Source of the DNA: JBBRUG01 sp038247995
Lineage (GTDB): Bacteria > Chloroflexota > Chloroflexia > Chloroflexales > Chloroflexaceae
Reading direction: 5' to 3'
Length of the DNA stretch: 22,894 bases
Assembly (NCBI GenBank): GCA_038247995.1
Contig: JBBRUG010000052.1
Coordinates: 1 to 22,894 of the forward strand
A model generated the notes under the pieces. The model had not been told where the DNA came from and ran no database searches. It was given only the letters and a program-made list of their open reading frames with translations. Position numbers and translations under genes: made by a program. Position 1 is the stretch's first letter; every line of letters starts with the position of its first letter. This document shows positions 1 to 7,400 of the stretch, piece by piece.

Positions 1-215
1 ATGATGTACAGCGCGAGTTGGTGACGCAAGTTGTGGCGCCGGTGCGCTGGGTAGGTTCGGTACAGCGGATGCTCGCCGACGGGATTACTACCTTTGTTGA
101 ACTTGGCCCCGGCAAAGTCCTTACTGGCCTTGTACGACGCATCGCACCCCAGGCGCGGCTGGTAAATGTGCAACGTGCGGAAGATGTGCGGGCGTTACTG
201 GCAGAGAGCAGTTAA
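1..215 (+). CDS. fabD: Malonyl-CoA:ACP transacylase, C-terminal end (partial)
   Basis: This is the 3' end of a gene that begins before the window. The reading frame runs from base 3 to the TAA at 213-215, giving about 70 residues. FabD moves malonyl groups from CoA to acyl carrier protein in cytoplasmic type II fatty-acid synthesis. The visible part has the family's C-terminal pattern: PVRWVGSVQRM, then a Gly before FVELGPGKVLTGLVRR, then an alpha/beta end. The catalytic Ser and His lie upstream and cannot be checked. The stop codon shares one base with the ATG of the following fabG (TAATG), so the two are very probably co-transcribed and translationally coupled. The fabD-fabG order is common in bacterial fatty-acid clusters. 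Confidence 0.88.
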   Translation, partial: DVQRELVTQVVAPVRWVGSVQRMLADGITTFVELGPGKVLTGLVRRIAPQARLVNVQRAEDVRALLAESS

Positions 216-961
216 TGGTATTGGACAATCAGGTTGCAGTTGTAACGGGTGCATCGCGGGGCATTGGGCGAGCTGTGGCAATCGAATTAGCCCAGCTTGG
301 CGCCCGCATCCTGGTGAACTATCAGCACAACGCTGCTGCTGCCGAGACAGTGGTGCAACAGATTGTCGCTGCGGGTGGTGAGGCCCTGGCGTTTGCGGCC
401 AATGTCGGCGATGAAAGAGCAGTTCAACAGATGATCGAGGCGGCCTTGGAACGCTGGGGCCGCCTCGATGTATTAGTGAACAATGCGGGGGTTACCGCCG
501 ATGCGCCGTTGTTACGCCTGAAACCTGAACAGTGGCAACATGTGATCGAGACCGATCTAACGAGCGTATTTTTTGCCTGTCGGGCGGCAGTTCCAGCAAT
601 GCGCGCGCAGCGCTATGGCCGGATCATCAACATGGGTTCGCTTGCAGGCCTGGCCGGCAATGTTGGGCAGGCGAACTATGCAGCGGCGAAAGCCGGGTTG
701 GTGGGCTTCAGCCGTGCTCTGGCGCGCGAGGTGGCCGGTGATCAAATTACGGTGAATGTCGTGGCGCCGGGGTATATTGATACCGATCTTGTGGAGAGTA
801 TCGCTCCGGCATTGCGTGCGTCGGCGCTGGAAACAATTGCGCTGGGGCGGTTCGGCACACCTGAGGAAGTCTCGGCGGCGGTGGCGTTTCTGGCCTCCTC
901 ACGGGCATCGTATATTACCGGCCACGTACTGACGATTGATGGCGGGTGGGTGATGCCGTGA
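215..961 (+). CDS. fabG: 3-oxoacyl-ACP reductase (FabG)
   Basis: This 248-residue short-chain dehydrogenase/reductase is full length for FabG. It reduces 3-oxoacyl-ACP with NADPH in fatty-acid elongation. The Rossmann glycine motif TGASRGIG is at residues 11-18 and NNAG at 89-92. The catalytic Ser142 (NMGSLAG), Tyr155 and Lys159 (YAAAK) are present, followed by NVVAPGYIDTD and a C-terminal IDGGW. The fourth member of the usual tetrad, Asn in a '(V/T)NL' context, is Asp114 here (ETDLTSVF). This may be tolerated or may tune activity. The ATG at 215-217 overlaps the fabD stop by one base. FabG function is well supported by family and neighbour, although many SDRs share this fold. Confidence 0.9.
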   Translation: MVLDNQVAVVTGASRGIGRAVAIELAQLGARILVNYQHNAAAAETVVQQIVAAGGEALAFAANVGDERAVQQMIEAALERWGRLDVLVNNAGVTADAPLLRLKPEQWQHVIETDLTSVFFACRAAVPAMRAQRYGRIINMGSLAGLAGNVGQANYAAAKAGLVGFSRALAREVAGDQITVNVVAPGYIDTDLVESIAPALRASALETIALGRFGTPEEVSAAVAFLASSRASYITGHVLTIDGGWVMP

Positions 962-966
962 TCGGG

Positions 967-1006
967 CAGGATTCAGCATTCAGGACTCAGGATTCAGAGG
1001 ATTCAG
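967..1006 (+). repeat. GAYTCAG heptamer repeat in the fabG spacer
   Basis: The 109-base spacer between the two SDR genes starts with near-tandem heptamers: GATTCAG, CATTCAG, GACTCAG and GATTCAG in phase at 970-997, then AG and another GATTCAG at 1000-1006. They do not form a strong hairpin. Related words (CAGGACTCA, ATTCAGGA) recur just after the second SDR gene, at 1830-1856. No protein function is implied. Confidence 0.7.
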
Positions 1007-1070
1007 CTGGTACGACCGAAATAGTGTTTCATCAGGCATCAGTGAGGCGCGACATTACGAGGTTTGCAGC

Positions 1071-1817
1071 ATGGATTTTACGGGCCAGGTAGCGATTGTG
1101 ACCGGCGGTTCGCGCGGAGTGGGCCGCGCTGTAGTACACGACCTTGTGCGGCGCGGCGCTCGGGTGGTGTTCGGCTACCACACCCGGGTTGAGGCAGCCG
1201 AAGCAACCCTGGCCTGTGTCCGTGAATTCGACGGTGAAGCAATCGCTCTGCCCGGCGATGTGGCTGAGGTAACCACAGCCCAGGCTCTGGTAGGCACCGC
1301 GATTGAACGCTGGGGCAAACTAGACGTGCTGGTGAACTGTGCAGGATGGGCGGGTTACGGGCCGATTGAGACGATGACTACTGAGCACTGGCGGCGCACG
1401 CTCGCGGTGAATCTGACCGGCACGTATAATACCTGCCGTGCTGCGCTGCGCCCGATGATGCAGCGCCGATATGGCCGGATCGTCAATCTGTCGGCGCTAC
1501 ATGGCCGCGGCGGATTTCCTGGCCAGACCGATTATTCAGCCGCCACCGCGGGGGTGCTTGGTTTTACGCGAGCGACAGCGCGTGAAGTGGCCAGTTGGAA
1601 TATCACCGTGAACGCGGTTGCGCCTGGGTTGGTTGATACAGAACTGCTGGAAGCGACGCCACCGGAAGTGCGGAACTGGAGCGAGCAAATCATTGCGATG
1701 CGGCGCTCCGGCCAACCTGAAGAGGTGGCAGCGGCAGTCGTCTTTCTGGCCTCACCCCTGGCTTCGTATATCACCGGGCACACGCTCGCCGTCGATGGCG
1801 GCTGGACGATGTGCTGA
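1071..1817 (+). CDS. FabG-like SDR lacking catalytic Ser and Lys
   Basis: This 248-residue SDR is collinear with the preceding FabG, with identical length and no gaps at the landmarks. It keeps the cofactor motif TGGSRGVG (11-18), NCAG (89-92), the tetrad Asn114 (VNLTG), Tyr155, and the C-terminal VDGGW. The position of catalytic Ser142 is Ala (NLSALHG; a Ser sits one residue earlier), and the YxxxK lysine at 159 is Thr (YSAAT). I read both from the codons gcg and acc. Such a protein would be expected to bind NADP(H) but reduce poorly or not at all. It could be a non-catalytic partner of FabG, an enzyme of altered chemistry, or a decaying paralog; the frame is intact, which argues against simple decay. 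The ATG at 1071 has a GAGG-type site about 9 bases upstream. Confidence 0.85.
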   Translation: MDFTGQVAIVTGGSRGVGRAVVHDLVRRGARVVFGYHTRVEAAEATLACVREFDGEAIALPGDVAEVTTAQALVGTAIERWGKLDVLVNCAGWAGYGPIETMTTEHWRRTLAVNLTGTYNTCRAALRPMMQRRYGRIVNLSALHGRGGFPGQTDYSAATAGVLGFTRATAREVASWNITVNAVAPGLVDTELLEATPPEVRNWSEQIIAMRRSGQPEEVAAAVVFLASPLASYITGHTLAVDGGWTMC

Positions 1818-1829
1818 GTGGACAGAAGT

Positions 1830-1866
1830 CAGGACTCAAAATTCTGAATTCAGGAGTTCGGATCCT
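1830..1866 (+). repeat. Repeat words shared with the fabG spacer
   Basis: Just after the second SDR gene, CAGGACTCA (1830-1838) and ATTCAGGA (1847-1854, inside the palindrome CTGAATTCAG at 1844-1853) repeat words found in the spacer after the first SDR gene (967-1006). Each fabG copy is therefore followed by the same short sequence family. Confidence 0.5.
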
Positions 1867-1889
1867 GTGGTGGAGGTTAGATCCTGCGC

Positions 1890-1931
1890 TTAAAAATACC
1901 AACAGGGAGGGTAATAGTACCCTCCCTGTTG
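1890..1931 (-). terminator. Intrinsic terminator, minus strand
   Basis: A perfect 14-bp stem (1900-1913 with 1918-1931) has the four-base loop 1914-1917. On the minus strand it is followed by GGTATTTTTA, a T tract. On the plus strand there is no T tract after the stem, although it might still act as a barrier to read-through from the fabG side. Confidence 0.8.
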
Positions 1932-2372
1932 CCTACCCGACTTCCTGTGCGGAATTGGCCTCAAGCTTACAACACTCCCCGATCGAGCTTCTTCCCAGCC
2001 TACTTCATCCTGGCGAACCTTAGACTGCTCAACATTTAGTAGATCTACCATTGGTAGGTTCTCCTATGTCAGCTGTTGTCTTTAGGTATAGCTCCATGCT
2101 TACGTAGGGCTATTTGTTCCCCGTACGCTGTGAGCTTTGCCTTGGAGGCAACCTTTGCACTCGCAGAGCATCCGATCGCTCATCAGCGATCTGGCGCTTG
2201 TCTGTTAGTCTTCCTGGCGATGACATCCAATGTCGGCCATTTCCCCTAACGTACGCCTTTTTGCTTCGGATAGTGCCTTTTTATTTACACATCGAAGCAG
2301 GGCGCTTGTGGTCTAGCTGCACGTTTTCGGCTGTTCATGTGCTCTGGTAGAATGTTGTTCGCTTGAGGCTGT
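1890..2372 (-). ncRNA. Candidate structured non-coding RNA, about 480 nt
   Basis: A minus-strand segment is delimited by a good promoter (2407-2379) and a strong intrinsic terminator (1931-1890), with no convincing gene between. G+C is lower than in neighbouring genes. Local hairpins seen in the transcript sense include: GCTTCG (2297-2292) with CGAAGC (2268-2263); TGGC...GCCA enclosing GACAT-TGG-ATGTC (about 2239-2215); GATCGCT-GATG-AGCGATC (2191-2174); TTGCC-TCCAA-GGCAA (about 2152-2138); CGTA(C)GGG with CCCTACG (about 2127-2103); and CTACC-AAT-GGTAG (about 2056-2044). I looked for hallmarks of RNase P RNA, tmRNA, SRP RNA and group II introns and did not find them. Alternatives are a long untranslated leader for a small peptide or a degraded element. 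Confidence 0.5.
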
Positions 2373-2378
2373 ACCGCA

Positions 2379-2407
2379 ATCATAGCACTCCAACGCTATA
2401 CATGCAA
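2379..2407 (-). promoter_or_regulatory. Sigma70-type promoter for the candidate RNA
   Basis: On the minus strand, TTGCAT (2407-2402) is followed after exactly 17 bases by TATGAT (2384-2379). The predicted start of transcription is near 2372. No convincing coding start follows. Transcription would run to the terminator at 1931-1890. Confidence 0.6.
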
Positions 2408-2523
2408 GATGTTTATCGTACATTAACGATGATATCAGGAAGCTGCGCAGCCGGATTGGCGCACTCCGCATTACGATGCCGCATGTTGTGCCCAGAAATA
2501 TTGTTCAAGGTGTAAAGGGTTTC

Positions 2524-2590
2524 GGGAGCGGTAGAACGGTAAAGTGGTAGAGCGCTTTGGCGCTTTATGGCTCTACCGCTTTATCGCTCG
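2524..2590 (-). repeat. Inverted and direct micro-repeats at the crtI-like 3' end
   Basis: The end of the gene and its spacer are built from repeated words: GGTAGAGC with GCTCTACC (8-bp arms bracketing the stop codon), AGCGC with GCGCT in the loop, and several GGTAGA/TTTACCG variants. A hairpin on the minus strand is possible, but no T tract follows, so it is a weak terminator candidate. The repeat also encodes the last few residues of the protein. Confidence 0.5.
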
Positions 2591-4052
2591 CTGCAATGCG
2601 TTCGGCAACGGCCTGTCCGGACAAGAGCACAAGCGGTATGCCGCCGCCGGGGTGGGTGCCGCCGCCGACGAAGTAGAGGTTCTTGATGCCTTTAGCACGC
2701 AGTGGTGGGCGTAGGAAGGCAGCGAAGGGGTTGTTGGAGGCCAGGCCGTAGATCGCGCCGCCTGCGGCGTTATAGTGCTGGGCAATCTCTGCCGGCGTCC
2801 AGATCTGCTCGTAGGTAATGTGTTGGCGTAAATCGGTCAGGCCCATGCGCTCAAGCTTAGCAAGCACCAGATCGCGGTAAGCTGCTTGCTCGCGCGGCCA
2901 GTTCACCCGATCGTTGAGCACAGGCGCATTTACGAGGACAAACAGGTTCATATGGCCGGGCGGGGCGTGCTGTGGGTCGCTTCGGCAGGTTGCGGCGACG
3001 TAGATCGTTGGGTCGACGGCGGGAACGCCTTTGTTGAAGATCGCAGCAAACTCGCGCGGGTAGTCGTCGCTGAAGAAGATTGTGTGGTGGCCAAGCTGCT
3101 CATAGATCCGATCGATGCCCAGGAAGAGCACAAAGCCGCTGCACGACGGTTCGAGGCGGCGCAGACGTTCAGCGGTACGCGCCTGGCTGGGCAGCAGGTG
3201 CGCGTACGCATAGCGCGGGTCGGCATTCACCACCACCTGGCCTGCGGGCAGGCAAGCGCCGTCGGCGAGGCGCACGCCAGTTGTTCTAGGACCGTCGAGC
3301 AGGATTTCGGCAACGGTAGCATTGGTACGAATCATCACGCCAAGTTCACCGGCCAAGCGTTCCAGGGCGCGGCTCAGTTCGTACATACCACCGCGCACAT
3401 ACCAGCCGCCTTCGGCGAATTCGATATAAGCGATGACGTTGAACGTAGCCGGCGAGCGGTAGGGCGAGGAGCCGTTGTACGTGGCGTAGCGGTTGAATAC
3501 CTGCTGTAGATACGGGCTGCGGAAGAACGATCGTACAGCGGCATCGACGCTGCGCAGGGCGTCGATCGTGGGGCCGTTGCGGAGCAGTTGGGGCGTAAGC
3601 ACTTCGCGCAGGCCATCGAAGGGGCGGAGCAAGAACGTGTCGGCGACGGCATCGTAGATGCGGGCAGTGTGCGCGAGAAAGCGGAAAAACCCAGGCACAT
3701 CGGCGGGGCTGATCCGCTCGATCTCCTGGATGAGTTGCGGGAGACGCTGCCAGGCGTTAAAGACAGTACCGTCGGACCAATAGTAGCGACAGGTCGGCTC
3801 GACTTGTTCAAGGGTGAGATAATCTTCCATGCGCCGCCCGGCGGCGGTGAAGAGATCGGCAATCACCCAGGGCATCGTGAGTAGCGAGGGGCCGGTGTCG
3901 AAGGTGTAGCCCTGTTCGGCGACGAGGTTGAGCTTACCGCCGAGGCGTTGGTTCTTCTCCAGAAGCGTTACCGAACGCCCCTGAAGGGCCAGACGAATAG
4001 CGGCGGCGAGGCCACCCAGCCCGCCGCCGACAACAATCACCGTATTGTTCAC
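2565..4052 (-). CDS. CrtI/CrtN-family carotenoid desaturase or oxygenase
   Basis: This 495-residue FAD-dependent amine-oxidase-fold protein is the usual length for the CrtI family. It has the N-terminal dinucleotide motif VVGGGLGGL (7-15) with a following acidic LLEKN, then GGKLN, FDTGPSLLTMP, and the C-terminal family signature GGGTHPGGGIPLVLLSG. These enzymes desaturate phytoene-type carotenes or oxidise carotenoid ends at the membrane; sequence reading alone does not settle which. The start is GTG at 4052-4050, because the FAD motif begins almost at once and no upstream start is in frame. No clear Shine-Dalgarno is visible. The gene begins 11 bases after the CpaF-like stop, so it probably depends on translation of that gene. 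No other carotenoid genes are in the window. Confidence 0.85.
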   Translation of the reverse strand: MNNTVIVVGGGLGGLAAAIRLALQGRSVTLLEKNQRLGGKLNLVAEQGYTFDTGPSLLTMPWVIADLFTAAGRRMEDYLTLEQVEPTCRYYWSDGTVFNAWQRLPQLIQEIERISPADVPGFFRFLAHTARIYDAVADTFLLRPFDGLREVLTPQLLRNGPTIDALRSVDAAVRSFFRSPYLQQVFNRYATYNGSSPYRSPATFNVIAYIEFAEGGWYVRGGMYELSRALERLAGELGVMIRTNATVAEILLDGPRTTGVRLADGACLPAGQVVVNADPRYAYAHLLPSQARTAERLRRLEPSCSGFVLFLGIDRIYEQLGHHTIFFSDDYPREFAAIFNKGVPAVDPTIYVAATCRSDPQHAPPGHMNLFVLVNAPVLNDRVNWPREQAAYRDLVLAKLERMGLTDLRQHITYEQIWTPAEIAQHYNAAGGAIYGLASNNPFAAFLRPPLRAKGIKNLYFVGGGTHPGGGIPLVLLSGQAVAERIAASDKAVEP

Positions 4053-4063
4053 AAGTAACTACA

Positions 4064-5584
4064 CTACCAGCTACGCTTCTGCCCAGGCACCTGCGCGCCG
4101 AAGATGCTCGGCGGCAGCTTAAAGCCATGGGCTTCGAGGCGCGGCGTAAAGCGCGGACGAACACCAGTAGGCCGCAGTTCGGCGACGATTTTACCCTCAG
4201 GCGACTTGCCTAGGATCTCCAGCTTGAAGATGTCTTGCAACACGACGGTATCGCCTTCCATGCCCTGCACCTCGGTAATATAGGACACCTTGCGCTGGCC
4301 ATCGTCGAGGCGCGTCTGCTGGACGATCACGTCGATTGCGGAGGCGATCTGCTCGCGGATAACCTTGAGCGGCAGATCCATACCGGCCATCATCGACATT
4401 GTCTCCATACGGGCGAGGGCATCGCGGGGGGTATTGGCGTGGAGGGTGGTTAGCGAACCATCGTGGCCGGTATTCATGGCCTGAAGCATGTCGAGGGTTT
4501 CGCCGCCGCGACACTCGCCGATCACAACGCGCTCGGGGCGCATACGCAGCGAGTTGATCACCAAGTCGCGGATGCTGACACGACCGCTGCCATCAACCTC
4601 AGCCGGCTTAGCTTCGAGGCGCACTACGTGATCTTGGGCGAGTTGAAGCTCGGCGCTGTCTTCGATCGTTACAATGCGCTCATCTTCGGGAATGAAGTTG
4701 GAGAGCACATTGAGCAGGGTGGTTTTACCGGAACCGGTACCGCCGGAGACGACGATATTGAGCCGACTGATCACGCAGGCGCGCAGGAACTCGCCCATGT
4801 CGGGGGTGAGCGACCCGTAGCGGACGAGGTCGTCGATCTTGAGCTTATTCTTGGAGAACTTACGGATTGTGATCGTCGAGCCATCGATGGCGCAGGGCGG
4901 AATGATCGCATTGACGCGCGATCCATCGGGGAGGCGGGCATCGACCATGGGCCACTTGCGGTCGATCCGGCGTCCCAGCGGACGGATGATTCTGTCGATC
5001 ACCTTGAGCACGTGCTCATCGCTAGCGAAGCGCACGGGGGTAAGTGTGAGCTTGCCCTTCTGCTCGATATAGATATGATGCGGGCCATTGACCATTACTT
5101 CAGAGATATTTTCGTCGTTGAGCAGGCGTTGAATGGGGCCAAAGCCCATCAGTTCATCGCAGACCATGGTGAAGAGTTCTTTGATCTGCGTATCGTTGAG
5201 GGTGACACCGGCCTGTTGGTAGACGCGGGCGAAGCTTTCCTGGAGCATGCGTTCGCTCTCAGGGGAGCGCTTCAGTTCGATTTGATTGCCGAGTGTCGCC
5301 TGGATGCGATCGACGATCCAGAGCGAGAGTTCGAGCATGCGCTGTGCATTGTCATCGGGAAGCGCATCGGACACGGTAGCCTTGTAGCCAACCTTGGCGC
5401 TCAGGCTACTCGGAGCTGATTCGGCAGGCGGAGGTGCGGTTGGGATGCTCACCGCAGCGGCGGCGGGCGCCGCGGGCGGCGGGGCGACGGGTGCGAGCGT
5501 CGGAACAGCGGGGCTGCGTGTGGCAGTACCCGCTGTGTCGCCGGATGGGGGTGTATTGCCGCCAAGACGTTTCAGCAGGGACAT
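4064..5584 (-). CDS. CpaF/TadA-type secretion ATPase
   Basis: This is a 506-residue type II/IV secretion ATPase of the CpaF/TadA group, which powers Flp/Tad pilus assembly on the cytoplasmic face of the membrane. The Ala/Pro-rich N-terminal linker (about 15-60) is followed by the N-terminal domain (GFGPIQRLL, VMVNGP). The Walker A GGTGSGKTT is at 281-289. The acidic IEDSAEL, Walker B-region VVIGECRGGE (353-362) and His box GHDGSLTTLHAN (about 373-384) follow. The ATG at 5584 was chosen because GAGGAGG lies 9 bases upstream; an open frame extends further 5' but overlaps that site. It follows the AAA+ ATPase by 70 bases and precedes the crtI-like gene by 11. No TadB, TadC or pilin gene is nearby, so its partners must be elsewhere. 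Confidence 0.9.
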   Translation of the reverse strand: MSLLKRLGGNTPPSGDTAGTATRSPAVPTLAPVAPPPAAPAAAAVSIPTAPPPAESAPSSLSAKVGYKATVSDALPDDNAQRMLELSLWIVDRIQATLGNQIELKRSPESERMLQESFARVYQQAGVTLNDTQIKELFTMVCDELMGFGPIQRLLNDENISEVMVNGPHHIYIEQKGKLTLTPVRFASDEHVLKVIDRIIRPLGRRIDRKWPMVDARLPDGSRVNAIIPPCAIDGSTITIRKFSKNKLKIDDLVRYGSLTPDMGEFLRACVISRLNIVVSGGTGSGKTTLLNVLSNFIPEDERIVTIEDSAELQLAQDHVVRLEAKPAEVDGSGRVSIRDLVINSLRMRPERVVIGECRGGETLDMLQAMNTGHDGSLTTLHANTPRDALARMETMSMMAGMDLPLKVIREQIASAIDVIVQQTRLDDGQRKVSYITEVQGMEGDTVVLQDIFKLEILGKSPEGKIVAELRPTGVRPRFTPRLEAHGFKLPPSIFGAQVPGQKRSW

Positions 5585-5654
5585 AGGGAACATCCTCCTC
5601 AGGTGCAACGGGTAGAGCGACGGAACGGTGGGCGCGTTTGCGCCGCCAGGATTG

Positions 5655-7031
5655 TCAGGCGAGCTTCACGAAGTAAGCCTCGCAGGCGCGGTCGATCAAC
5701 TCTTTGCTCATATTCGGCTCAATATGGCGATACTTGGCCTCATCGAGGATCTGGTCGATCAAGTCGCGGGGATGACAGGCGCGCAGATCGCGGCCGACCT
5801 TCATATAGTGTTCCTGGATCAGATGGCGCAGGCCGTCGTCGCTGTAGGGGATGCGTTTGGCCTTACAGACGAGTTGGAAGATGGCGCGGAATTCGGCAGG
5901 CGATGGATTGGGCACTTCGATTTTGTGCCGAATACGGCGCAGGAAGGCGTCATCGACGAGATCTTTGGGCGAGAGATTGGTTGAAAAGACGATCAATACA
6001 TCGAAGGGGATTTCGAGTTTTTTGCCGGTCTGGAGGGCGAGATAGTCGTACTTCTTCTCCAGGGGCACGATCCAGCGGTTGAGCAGATCCTGAGGGCGAC
6101 ATTTCTGGCGCCCGAAGTCGTCGATCAGGAACAGGCCGCCGTTGGCCTTCATCTGGAACGGCGCCTCGTAGATCTTAGCGATCGGATCGAAGATTAGTTC
6201 TAGTTGTTCAAGAATGAGTTCACCGCCGACCATAACCTGGGGGCGTTTGCAAACGACCCAGCGCGCATCGGGGAACTGGACGGCGCCCGATCCCGGCGCA
6301 CTGCCGAAGGGGCCGGCCGGCTCGACGTGGCCCACATTGTGCTGCTGGAGCATCCGATGGTTGAGCGGGTCGAAGACCTTGATAATCTGGCCGTCGATCT
6401 CGACGGCATACGGAATGATTACTGCTCCGCCGAGCATATTGGCGATGCCCTCGGCGATGGTGGTTTTGCCGTTACCGGGTGGGCCATAGAGGAAGAGCGA
6501 GCGCGCCGAGTTCGCAGCGGGCCCGATCTTATCGAGCATCTTCTCATTAACGACGATATGACCGAAAGCCTGGCGAATGGTCGGCTGATCGACAACAATA
6601 TCGCCGATGCCCTGGCGCTTCGTAACGGCAATATATGTATCGAGCGGCACAGGGGCCGGGCCGGCGTACTGATTGCGGTCGAGCACCTCGTGGACTTTCC
6701 CACGGCCCTTGCCGGTGATGATGTACTGGAACGAGCGCTCGCTGAAGCCGCCGTCAGCGCCGATGATATCGACATATTCCTCAAGTTTCAGGAACTCGAG
6801 CACCTTGTCGATGACACCGAGGAAGGGCAGTTTTGTCATCTCTTCAAGGCGCTGACCGGTGATCGCACCGGTGAAATAGATCACCTTGAGGATCAGATCA
6901 GTGAGAAAACCCATCGACAGTCCAGTTTCAGCGATCGAGTTGGGCTGAGGCGGGATCTCGACAGCCTGATTATTGGTAGGTACACCCGGCATTGCAACCG
7001 AGGGTGCGATTTCGTGCAGGCGGAACGTCAT
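5655..7031 (-). CDS. AAA+ ATPase, MoxR-like or secretion-associated
   Basis: This 458-residue protein has an alpha-helical N-terminal region (about 40-130, hydrophobic around FLTDLILKVIYFTG) and an AAA+ core. Walker A GPPGNGKTT is at about 183-191, Walker B GLFLIDDFG at about 299-307, a sensor-1-like VFSTN at about 348-352, and a candidate arginine finger in FLRRIRHK at about 363-370. ATP-driven remodelling of an unknown partner is the likely role. The ATG at 7031 overlaps the stop of the upstream small gene (ATGA) and has GGAGGAG just upstream; a longer in-frame start at 7061 is less likely. The next gene encodes a CpaF-type ATPase, which suggests, by inference only, a role with that machine. 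I do not recognise a characterised ortholog. Confidence 0.85.
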   Translation of the reverse strand: MTFRLHEIAPSVAMPGVPTNNQAVEIPPQPNSIAETGLSMGFLTDLILKVIYFTGAITGQRLEEMTKLPFLGVIDKVLEFLKLEEYVDIIGADGGFSERSFQYIITGKGRGKVHEVLDRNQYAGPAPVPLDTYIAVTKRQGIGDIVVDQPTIRQAFGHIVVNEKMLDKIGPAANSARSLFLYGPPGNGKTTIAEGIANMLGGAVIIPYAVEIDGQIIKVFDPLNHRMLQQHNVGHVEPAGPFGSAPGSGAVQFPDARWVVCKRPQVMVGGELILEQLELIFDPIAKIYEAPFQMKANGGLFLIDDFGRQKCRPQDLLNRWIVPLEKKYDYLALQTGKKLEIPFDVLIVFSTNLSPKDLVDDAFLRRIRHKIEVPNPSPAEFRAIFQLVCKAKRIPYSDDGLRHLIQEHYMKVGRDLRACHPRDLIDQILDEAKYRHIEPNMSKELIDRACEAYFVKLA

Positions 7032-7363
7032 GGGGTCTCCTCCGGCGTCTGGTTGCCCCAAAGGGCGTGGGTAGCAGCGGCGATTGTTTCGAGAGGACTG
7101 ACCGCGATAATATGGGTACAGGCCAACATAATGAACGCGCTGGCATAGAGATGCTGCATGCCATCAGTAGTATAAACCTGCGCATCGGTGATCGCAAGAA
7201 ATGCGCCGTCAACTGCATTGAGCGCGTCGATGACCCGTTGTTCGGGTTGAACGTGCATTGTACCAACGATCAGATGGTTGGTAGTGTGCACAACAACGCG
7301 CTGAGGAACCTTATTCACGTGGGTGGTGAAATACTTGCCGCGCTCGTCGATGCGAATCTCCAC
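7028..7363 (-). CDS. Conserved-looking small protein, unknown function
   Basis: A 111-residue soluble protein starts at GTG 7363-7361, with GGAGGTG about 7 bases upstream. It begins MEIRIDERGKYFT, then has VVVHTTNHLIVGTMHV, a DALN segment and AFLAITDAQVY, consistent with a small beta-rich domain. No catalytic motif, signal peptide or membrane helix is evident, and I do not recognise the family with confidence. Its TGA stop overlaps the ATG of the AAA+ ATPase (ATGA), so the two are made together. It is the first gene after a good promoter (7429-7401), hence the operon leader. A regulatory or adaptor role for the ATPase is only an inference. Confidence 0.8.
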   Translation of the reverse strand: MEIRIDERGKYFTTHVNKVPQRVVVHTTNHLIVGTMHVQPEQRVIDALNAVDGAFLAITDAQVYTTDGMQHLYASAFIMLACTHIIAVSPLETIAAATHALWGNQTPEETP

Positions 7364-7400
7364 GCTGACACCTCCGTGGTGTGAGGGTATGTGTGGGAAC

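Larger units (their letters stand above)
1818..2564. other. Gene-poor intergenic region
   Basis: About 750 bases lie between the second SDR gene and the end of the convergent crtI-like gene. The region holds, from left to right, the repeat words at 1830-1866, the terminator stem at 1900-1931, the hairpin-rich candidate RNA on the minus strand, its promoter at 2379-2407, and a repeat-rich stretch (2524-2564) that runs into the crtI-like stop codon. Short open frames exist on both strands (for example 78 codons at 2114-2350 plus) but have no ribosome binding site or family resemblance. No transposase remnant was recognised. Confidence 0.7.

Noticed and set aside
1890..2051. 53-codon frame on the minus strand (starts MVDLLNVEQSK) with GGAG 9 bases upstream
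   Set aside because: It reads straight through the terminator stem and ends in the T tract, so its last third is encoded by the hairpin. No family resemblance; more likely chance within an RNA gene.
2114..2350. 78-codon plus-strand frame in the intergenic region
   Set aside because: No ribosome site, Cys/Leu-rich composition typical of random frames, and antisense to the hairpin-rich candidate RNA.
1890..2372. Identification of the candidate RNA as tmRNA or RNase P RNA
   Set aside because: No tRNA-like CCA end, tag frame ending in Ala-Ala, or T-arm for tmRNA; no GAGGAAAGTC or ACAGAAA-type conserved blocks for RNase P RNA.
4463..5419. 318-codon plus-strand frame antisense to the CpaF-like gene
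   Set aside because: His/Asp/Ala-rich shadow of a strongly conserved coding frame on the other strand; no start signal.
6204..7148. 314-codon plus-strand frame antisense to the AAA+ ATPase
   Set aside because: Shadow of a gene with clear Walker motifs and a coupled start on the minus strand.
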